NCBI GenBank assembly: GCA_029850565.1
Contig: JARCRR010000196.1
Location: forward strand, 1 to 19,811
Length of the DNA: 19,811 nt
Reading direction: 5' to 3'
DNA from: Gallionella sp.
GTDB lineage: Bacteria > Pseudomonadota > Gammaproteobacteria > Burkholderiales > Gallionellaceae
A model generated the notes under the pieces. That model was not told where the DNA came from. It made no database searches and was given only the letters and a program-made list of their open reading frames with translations. Numbering within the stretch: the stretch's first letter is position 1; the number at the start of each line of letters is the position of its first letter. Positions 14,771 through 19,811 of the stretch are shown here, piece by piece. The translations under genes were made by a program, and so were the position numbers.

Positions 14771-16223
14771 GCCATCCTTCGCACCGATAGTAGGTAAAGG
14801 TGCTCATCACCGTGCCGTGCGCGATTTCGCTCGAAGATCCCGCCTTGACGCACGATTCAAAATGTTCCACCGATATCGGTGATCCGGTATCCGGCCATGT
14901 CACCAGTATCCCCCGCGCTCCTGTTTCAGGTCTGCCGAACCACAGATCGAATTGATCCTGCCTGTCGTCCAACACCTGCACGGTCGATGGACGCGCATAC
15001 CATGCCAGTCGGCTGGCATGTGTCCAGTTCCTCACAAACAGTACCGGCTCCGGCCCGGGTATCGCCTTCATTTCTTGGCGCAAACGCTCAGCCTGTTGCG
15101 CACCCTGCTGCCAGCCGTAAAGATCGGCGAGTGGATGGCCGGATCCGTTCGGCAACAGGTTCGGCTGAAAGAACGCACCGAACATCGCGATCAGCATCAA
15201 CCCTGCGTAAGCTACAGAGAATCCGGTAACGACCCGTACCCAAGTGCGTTCCCAATGTTGCATGACCCAGCGTATCGCCATCGGAATCAGGGCCACCCAT
15301 GCCAGTGCCGTCCAATGCGGCAAAGTCATCTCACGCCCGGAGCCGGTTGCGAACAACAACAGGATAGGCAATGCCGTGGCGACACAGAGGACAACCCCAA
15401 GATGCCTCCGCTCCCGCCACGCAGCGAACATTGCGATGACAGCGAACCCGATGATGAGCGGACCAAAAACGAGCAATTGTGCCAACTGCGAAAGCACGAC
15501 ACGGCGTGCTTGCCAGTCTGGATTGCGCGCACCGTGGTTCAGTTGGTAGGCGAATGAGGCCCAGTCGTGCTGCATATTCCAATACAGCACAGGCATGATG
15601 ACCAGCGTGGCGACCAAGGCAGCAAGCCAGGGTCCTGCGCCTTTCAATCTGCTCCATTGTTTGGTCAGAACGAAAGTCAGTATGACCGTGAACACAAGAG
15701 TGATGGCGGTGTACTTCGATAGCCCGGCCAATCCCAGGCACAATCCCAACCATAACCAAGGTTTCAACCCTTCTTGTGTAAGAACCCCATGCAATGCAAG
15801 TACGGTGAGCAAACCAAAAAATAACAATGGAGATTCAGGGATGAGTGCCAGACCTACCAGTTGCAGTATCACCGCGCTGTGCAACAAAGCCACACTGGAG
15901 AATCCCAACCATGGGCTGTCTTGAGGAAACAGAACTTGGCACAGACGGAACAATACCAGGCTGGTGGCGGCAAACAGCAGGATCGCCGGAATGCGCAACG
16001 CCAGATCAGAATCGCCGAATTGCAGCATCACCGCTTGCAACCAACCGACCATAGGCGGATGGTCGAAGTAGCTCCAATCCAGATGCAGACCATACAAGGC
16101 GTAGTGAGCTTCGTCGACGCTCAGGCCGATGGCACTCGCGGCAAACATCCGGATCAGCGAACTCAGCGCCACCAGCCACAGGGTGGCTTGCACTGGAGTC
16201 ATCTGACGGATTGCAGTGATCAT
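14763..16223 (-). CDS. ArnT-like (GT83/PMT_2) membrane glycosyltransferase
   Basis: The frame is open to 16460, but upstream residues overlap the arnD-like gene and look non-coding; the ATG at 16223 (MITAIRQMTPVQATLWL) starts 10 bp after that gene's stop. This gives 486 residues with about 11-12 membrane segments. The first loop has the family signature: SVDEAHYALYGLHLDWSYFD followed by HPPMVGWL, with the acidic D-E pair and the YFDHPP motif. These enzymes transfer a sugar from a polyprenyl phosphate donor to lipid A or another envelope acceptor in the periplasm. It is shorter than E. coli ArnT (about 550). The donor could be undecaprenyl-phosphate-L-Ara4N given the arnD-like neighbour, but the other arn genes are not in view. 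No clear ribosome site was found, suggesting coupling. Confidence 0.85.
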   Translation of the reverse strand: MITAIRQMTPVQATLWLVALSSLIRMFAASAIGLSVDEAHYALYGLHLDWSYFDHPPMVGWLQAVMLQFGDSDLALRIPAILLFAATSLVLFRLCQVLFPQDSPWLGFSSVALLHSAVILQLVGLALIPESPLLFFGLLTVLALHGVLTQEGLKPWLWLGLCLGLAGLSKYTAITLVFTVILTFVLTKQWSRLKGAGPWLAALVATLVIMPVLYWNMQHDWASFAYQLNHGARNPDWQARRVVLSQLAQLLVFGPLIIGFAVIAMFAAWRERRHLGVVLCVATALPILLLFATGSGREMTLPHWTALAWVALIPMAIRWVMQHWERTWVRVVTGFSVAYAGLMLIAMFGAFFQPNLLPNGSGHPLADLYGWQQGAQQAERLRQEMKAIPGPEPVLFVRNWTHASRLAWYARPSTVQVLDDRQDQFDLWFGRPETGARGILVTWPDTGSPISVEHFESCVKAGSSSEIAHGTVMSTFTYYRCEGWHE

Positions 16224-16233
16224 GTCGTATTGA

Positions 16234-17133
16234 TTAAGCTTGGACCGCCAGTGTTCCGATACAGCCGTCGACAGCGCCAAACTTGACTTCATGGCGAGGC
16301 AATTCGGCCACTTTGAACCCTTGCAGATATTGATGCAGAGAGACCAATTCATAACCTTGCATTTGCCACCCCTTGAGCAATTCCTCAAAGATCGGCAACC
16401 ATAGCCCCCCTTCAAGTTCGGCACGCAAAGTGAATACATGCCCAGTTTCAGATGGCTCACGAGTCAACGCCAGCAGATGCTCCGCAACGTTATCCGTGGT
16501 GATGCCATCACGCCCGATGATCTCATCCAATGTAGGCAATGTGGTCGGCAGTTGCGGACAAGCGATGATCTCGGCATCCCACGTCGGTATATAGGGATGG
16601 ATACCGCGCGTATCCGAGCTGTAAGCGAACCCTAGATGTTGTGTATGGCGCAAGCCATAACGGTTGGTCTGCCAACCGGCCGCCGCATACGATCTCGGTG
16701 CACTGCCGAATATCTCGGTGAAACGCGCGACGGCACGATCCATCTCGCGTTGCGTCCATTTCTCGCCCTTGCCAACCACCTTATCCTGCCAGCCAAACCT
16801 ATCGTTGGCGTGGATACCAACCTCGAAACCGGCATCACGGACGGCGCGCAGGGTATCCGCACATTTATCGCCGATGTTCGGCGCCGGCAGCAAAGTGCCA
16901 TAGAGCATGGTCTTGAATCCATGATGTCGGTGCGCCGAGATTCGTTTGGCTTTGCCGATGAAGCCGGAGCGGAACACATGCTTGATGGCGCGCCCCGTAT
17001 GGTCGGCACCCAATGAGAAGAAGAAACTGGCTTGCGCCTGATGGCGTTGCAATGCCTCTGCCAATCGTGGCACACCTTCACGTGTGCCACGGTAGGTGTC
17101 GACATCGACCTTGAGTGCGATTTGTTTAAGCAT
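16234..17133 (-). CDS. arnD: ArnD-like polysaccharide deacetylase (deformylase)
   Basis: A 299-residue NodB-fold protein. The N terminus LKVDVDTYRGTREGVPRLAEALQ matches ArnD (LRIDVDTFRGTREGVPRL in E. coli) almost residue for residue. The rest also follows: ASFFFSLGADHTGRA, VGIHANDRFGWQDK, AAAGWQTNR, YSSDTRGIHPYIP and LPTLDEIIGRDG. ArnD removes the formyl group from undecaprenyl-phosphate-4-deoxy-4-formamido-L-arabinose before transfer to lipid A, which lowers surface charge and gives polymyxin resistance. The family's His pair seen as HAWDHH in E. coli is HANDRFGW here, a difference that may affect the metal site. It starts 65 bp after xseA with no strong ribosome site and is followed by the ArnT-like gene. 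Confidence 0.85.
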   Translation of the reverse strand: MLKQIALKVDVDTYRGTREGVPRLAEALQRHQAQASFFFSLGADHTGRAIKHVFRSGFIGKAKRISAHRHHGFKTMLYGTLLPAPNIGDKCADTLRAVRDAGFEVGIHANDRFGWQDKVVGKGEKWTQREMDRAVARFTEIFGSAPRSYAAAGWQTNRYGLRHTQHLGFAYSSDTRGIHPYIPTWDAEIIACPQLPTTLPTLDEIIGRDGITTDNVAEHLLALTREPSETGHVFTLRAELEGGLWLPIFEELLKGWQMQGYELVSLHQYLQGFKVAELPRHEVKFGAVDGCIGTLAVQA

Positions 17134-17198
17134 GATTTTTGAACAAGCGGATTGGAACTGAAACGGTCGCGGATTTTAACTGATTAGCCTTGTAAGAC

Positions 17199-18395
17199 TT
17201 AACGTTTTTCCTGTACCACGACCCCCGCCCCGCCTTGCGCGAACGTGATGTCCAATGATGCCCCCAACGCCAATCGTTCGCTGCCCGATATGATGTTGCC
17301 CTGTGCATCACGCACCAAACTGTAACCCCGCGCCAACACTTGGTCGGGATTGAGATGCTGCAAGTGCTGTCGCATGGAAGCAAGACGAACCATGCGCTGT
17401 TCCAAAATGCGCCTCATCCCCACCTGCCATCTTTGCCTCACTGCCCCCAAACGCTCGGATTGGAGTTGGATGCGTTGCTCAGGATGGACTAGCCGCCTTT
17501 GCGTGAAATCCAATTGCTGCATCGCCTGCTCGAAACGACGAGTTGCCGCTCGAACGAGATGTTGTCGTATTTGCGCCAAGCGCTGCCGCCACTCCTGCCT
17601 ATCCGGCACGACTGCCTGTGCCGCTGCCGTGGGCGTCGCTGCGCGCAGATCGGCCACAAAGTCGGCGATAGTGAAATCAGTCTCATGCCCTACCCCACTC
17701 ACCACGGGGATATGACTACTCGCGATGGCACGCGCCACGACTTCTTCGTTGAACGCCCACAGATCTTCGATACTGCCCCCGCCGCGACAGACGATGAGCA
17801 CATCGCAGTCGGCGCGCTCACTGGCACTTCGTATCGCCGAGGCGATCTTCTGCCCCGCCCCTTCGCCTTGGACGGGAGTCGGATACAACACGACAGGCAC
17901 GTTCGGCATGCGGTTGCTCAAGGTACGCAATACATCGCGCAAAGCGGCAGCCTGAAGTGAGGTCACGATACCGATCTGCTTGGGCAACAGCGGTAAGTCA
18001 CGTTTGCGTTCCCCCTCGAACAGTCCTTCGTCACCCAGCTTGCGCTTCAATCGTTCGAACGCTTCGAACAGTGCGCCCAATCCCGCAGGACGCATCTTCT
18101 CCAGGGTCAACTGAAAATCGCCGCGCGCTTCATACAAGGATGCCAAGGCCAGCACCTCGACCTGCGATCCGTTCGCGGGTTTGAAATCCAGATACTGGCT
18201 CTTGTGCCGGAACATCACGCAGCGCACCTGCGCCGCCTCGTCCTTAAGTGAGAAGTACCAATGACCGGATGCCGCACTGACAAAATTGGATATCTCACCG
18301 CGCACCCACAGCAAGGGCAATCCGCCTTCGATCAATTGCTTCGCAGCGAGATTCAACTCGCGCACGCTCAATACTCTGTTGTTATCTACCGCCAC
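17199..18395 (-). CDS. xseA: Exodeoxyribonuclease VII large subunit
   Basis: A 398-residue subunit of ExoVII, which degrades single-stranded DNA into oligonucleotides in repair and recombination. An N-terminal OB-fold (about 8-100: LSVRELNLAAKQLIEGGLPLLWVRGEISNF, ASGHWYFSLKDEAAQVRCVMF) is followed by the catalytic domain with IGIVTSLQAAALRDVL, DVLIVCRGGGSIEDLWAFNEE and PVVSGVGHETDFTIADFVADLRAATPTAAAQ. The C-terminal coiled coil is shorter than in E. coli (456 residues in total). The start is GTG at 18395 with GAGGA about 6 bases upstream; the overlapping ATG at 18397 is out of frame. It follows a terminator for the OmpA-like gene. The small subunit xseB is not in this window. Confidence 0.96.
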   Translation of the reverse strand: MAVDNNRVLSVRELNLAAKQLIEGGLPLLWVRGEISNFVSAASGHWYFSLKDEAAQVRCVMFRHKSQYLDFKPANGSQVEVLALASLYEARGDFQLTLEKMRPAGLGALFEAFERLKRKLGDEGLFEGERKRDLPLLPKQIGIVTSLQAAALRDVLRTLSNRMPNVPVVLYPTPVQGEGAGQKIASAIRSASERADCDVLIVCRGGGSIEDLWAFNEEVVARAIASSHIPVVSGVGHETDFTIADFVADLRAATPTAAAQAVVPDRQEWRQRLAQIRQHLVRAATRRFEQAMQQLDFTQRRLVHPEQRIQLQSERLGAVRQRWQVGMRRILEQRMVRLASMRQHLQHLNPDQVLARGYSLVRDAQGNIISGSERLALGASLDITFAQGGAGVVVQEKR

Positions 18396-18409
18396 ATTCG
18401 TTCCTCAAT

Positions 18410-18438
18410 AAAAACGGCACGCCCATGATAGACGTGCC
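18410..18438 (-). terminator. Intrinsic terminator of the OmpA-family gene
   Basis: On the minus strand GGCACG and CGTGCC form a 6-bp stem around an 11-base loop, followed by GTTTTTATTG. It begins 21 bases after the OmpA-like gene's stop and ends just before the xseA ribosome site, separating the two genes. Confidence 0.7.
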
Positions 18439-18459
18439 ATCCCAATGATCCCCAAAAAA

Positions 18460-19017
18460 TCAGAATCGAACTTGAATTTCGTAACGGCGGTTCTTGGCTT
18501 TCTTGGCAGCGGTGTCGTCCGGCTTGACCAACATCTTGTCTGATCCCATACCGACGGATTCGATGTCCTCCGCACTCACGCCCTGCGCAATCAGCTCTTT
18601 GACCATCACTTGAGCGCGGCGAGCCGAGAGGTCCTTGTTCTTGGCCGCATCGCCGGAAGAATCGGTGTGGCCCGACACGATGAACTTGAAGCCGGTCTGC
18701 CCCTGAGATTGGAGCGACTTCTTCACTTCGATGATGATGCCAGCCAGCTTCTTCGATTTCGATCCGCATCCGGGAGCCAGTTCATCCGAACCACTTTTGA
18801 AAGAACATTGGTTCTTGCGGCCTTCGGCCAGCAATTTTTTGTTCACTTGATCTGCGATTTGTTTGTTCCCTTCCGCTGCCGCTTTTGCCTTGGCCTGTTC
18901 TGCGACCTTGGCACCCAAGTTACTTCCCGATGCCTTGTTCAGATCGTCCATCAAGCCGGCGTATGCCAGCATAGGGGCGGCTGATAGCATCAATATGGTT
19001 AGCAATTTCACTTTCAT
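18460..19017 (-). CDS. OmpA-family peptidoglycan-binding protein
   Basis: I place the start at the ATG at 19017 (GGAAG upstream), which gives a clean signal peptide (MKVKLLTILMLSAAPMLAYA, cut after residue 20) and 185 residues. A short helical, Lys/Ala-rich stretch (about 25-65) is followed by an OmpA C-terminal domain: FKFIVSGHTDSSGDAAKNKDLSARRAQVMVKELIAQGVSAEDIESVGMGSD and KNRRYEIQVRF. The residues that hold meso-diaminopimelate in this fold (the D of GHTDSSG and the R of LSARRA) are present. Two cysteines (NQCSF and PGCGS) could form a disulfide. There is no lipobox and no beta-barrel, so it is probably a periplasmic protein tethered to the cell wall. It ends in its own terminator. Confidence 0.88.
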   Translation of the reverse strand: MKVKLLTILMLSAAPMLAYAGLMDDLNKASGSNLGAKVAEQAKAKAAAEGNKQIADQVNKKLLAEGRKNQCSFKSGSDELAPGCGSKSKKLAGIIIEVKKSLQSQGQTGFKFIVSGHTDSSGDAAKNKDLSARRAQVMVKELIAQGVSAEDIESVGMGSDKMLVKPDDTAAKKAKNRRYEIQVRF

Positions 19018-19340
19018 GTTGGACTTCCTTCGTGTTGATCGTTGATCGGATGAATCGTTACACATGGGCGTTTGGAATCGCCGCACAAGTGAATATTAAC
19101 GATTGTTCAAGCGCTTGCACGCTGCCGCAAAAAATATTTAAAAATAGACCTAACGGCATATTGACAAAGCGCAATTACTCACAATGCCAACAAATATGCG
19201 GCTTCCATGACCGCCAAGCCCTATACCTCACCGCAACTTACGGTATCTATATGTTTTTATTATGCTTTTATTCGGTATATTTATTGAGCAATTTTATCAA
19301 AGCCTTGTTGTAACGGGCTTGAAACATTCACCTCTTTGTT

Positions 19341-19375
19341 TCATCCACAAAGTTATCCACAACTTTTGTGGGTAA
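19341..19375. promoter_or_regulatory. Cluster of DnaA-box-like 9-mers
   Basis: TTATCCACA (19353-19361) is a perfect consensus DnaA box. TCATCCACA (19341-19349) and TGTGGGTAA (19367-19375, TTACCCACA on the minus strand) each differ by one base. The middle also forms an imperfect hairpin, CCACAAAGTT/AACTTTTGTGG. AT-rich DNA lies on the left. Adjacent genes are not those usually beside oriC, so a DnaA-controlled promoter or titration site is likelier than an origin. Confidence 0.45.
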
Positions 19376-19427
19376 AGAAATTTTTAGCTTATGCGACACC
19401 AAGTTAGCGTTTTAGACTGCACTCGCC

Positions 19428-19457
19428 TTGCCCTAAGAGGGGGTAACAAGATACAGT
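19428..19457 (+). promoter_or_regulatory. Candidate sigma70 promoter for the ExbB-like gene
   Basis: TTGCCC (19428-19433) and TACAGT (19452-19457) are separated by 18 bases and each matches 4 of 6 consensus positions. Transcription would start about 35 bases before the GTG. Confidence 0.3.
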
Positions 19458-19498
19458 TCGCGCCTCGGATTTTCTGCATATCTATTTGGAGACGTTGC

Positions 19499-19811
19499 GT
19501 GTTCACTCTCATCGAAGCGGCCGGTTGGCCCATCTGGTTACTCATCATCGCCTCACTCATCGCTGTCACCCTCATCGTCGAGAGAATGATCTATCTGCGT
19601 GGCAAAAACATCATTCCCGCCAAACTGTTGGATGAAGTCGTGCAGGAATTGAAGACCCAAGGTGTCAGTTCAGCGATGCTCACCAAGTTGAGCGAAGGCT
19701 CCCCGCTGGGCAAAGTCTTTGCGGCTGGTCTGAAGAACATCAAGAGTCAACCTCAGGTAATGAAGGAGTCCATCGAAGAGGCAGGCCGTGCCGCCACCCA
19801 TGATATGGAAC
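19499..19811 (+). CDS. ExbB/TolQ/MotA-family proton channel protein (partial, 5' end)
   Basis: The gene starts at GTG 19499, with GGAG seven bases upstream, and runs off the window after about 104 residues. The N terminus FTLIEAAGWPIWLLIIASLIAVTLIVERMIYLR has one transmembrane helix followed by ER..YLR, typical of ExbB/TolQ-type proteins in betaproteobacteria. The following cytoplasmic segment (EGSPLGKVFAAGL, VMKESIEEAGRAATHDME) matches the family. These proteins harvest the proton gradient to energise TonB or Tol. In many betaproteobacteria this gene precedes exbD and lpxK, which would lie to the right. If it is ExbB it could power the TonB receptor at 3510-5924. Confidence 0.85.
   Translation, partial: MFTLIEAAGWPIWLLIIASLIAVTLIVERMIYLRGKNIIPAKLLDEVVQELKTQGVSSAMLTKLSEGSPLGKVFAAGLKNIKSQPQVMKESIEEAGRAATHDME

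Larger units (their letters stand above)
19018..19498. other. 481-bp AT-rich divergent intergenic region
   Basis: It lies between the minus-strand OmpA-like gene and the plus-strand ExbB-like gene. I see no protein-coding gene; the open frame at 19032-19313 lacks a ribosome site and has no familiar features. The stretch 19130-19320 is strongly AT-rich. A DnaA-box cluster (19341-19375) and a candidate promoter (19428-19457) are listed separately. No confident OmpA-side promoter could be assigned. Confidence 0.6.

Noticed and set aside
16224..16460. N-terminal extension of the ArnT-like frame
   Set aside because: It overlaps the well-conserved 3' end of the arnD-like gene and reads as Cys/Lys-rich non-membrane sequence unlike the family.
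19032..19313. 93-codon plus-strand frame in the divergent intergenic region
   Set aside because: No ribosome site and no recognisable domain; its hydrophobic end arises from AT-rich DNA.
19130..19380. Chromosomal origin of replication
   Set aside because: AT-rich DNA plus DnaA-like boxes is suggestive, but there are only three boxes and no dnaA, dnaN, gidA or parAB neighbours.

Overview
This window looks like chromosomal DNA of a Gram-negative betaproteobacterium. The mutL-miaA pair, xseA, an ExbB/TolQ-type gene at the right edge, class II cytochrome c, bacteriohemerythrin and ArnD-type genes all fit a Nitrosomonadales/Gallionellaceae-like lineage. That placement is inferred from gene content and protein style, not from a database search. 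No rRNA, tRNA, CRISPR array, transposase or phage gene was seen.

Left region (1-7091, all genes on the minus strand, visibly more AT-rich than the rest). Read in the direction of transcription, a TonB-dependent outer-membrane receptor (5924-3510) is followed by a hairpin terminator and then three tightly overlapping genes. These are a His-rich exported protein with one C-terminal membrane anchor and a DUF4198-like domain, a NapH/NosR-type membrane polyferredoxin, and a 2-hydroxyacyl-CoA dehydratase (HgdB/BcrC-like, double-cubane type) FeS protein. Upstream of the receptor lie a cytochrome c'-like protein and a truncated GNAT-like ORF. An identical 22-bp block with a perfect 17-bp palindrome occurs in front of both transcription units. 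My working idea is an uncharacterised uptake-and-reduction system: the receptor brings in a metal complex or small molecule, and the polyferredoxin feeds electrons to a cytoplasmic reductase. No ATP-dependent activator of the usual kind is visible.

Middle region (7092-11067, plus strand, GC-rich). It holds mutL, miaA, a macro-domain ADP-ribose hydrolase and a DUF302 protein. mutL has a perfect TATAAT box six bases before its start codon, which predicts a leaderless mRNA. Its linker carries a REP-doublet-like element and a second repeat-like stretch, both translated in frame. A 159-bp element with perfect 24-bp terminal inverted repeats separates mutL from miaA.

Right region (11093-19017, minus strand). 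A PAS-PAS-GAF-HD-GYP protein overlaps a bacteriohemerythrin gene, suggesting coupled O2/redox sensing and c-di-GMP breakdown. An arnD-like deacetylase, a GT83/ArnT-like glycosyltransferase and a PAP2 phosphatase form an envelope-modification operon downstream of xseA (exonuclease VII large subunit) and an OmpA-family protein. At the far right, a 481-bp AT-rich divergent intergenic region contains three DnaA-box-like 9-mers and leads into the start of an ExbB/TolQ/MotA-family gene that runs off the window.
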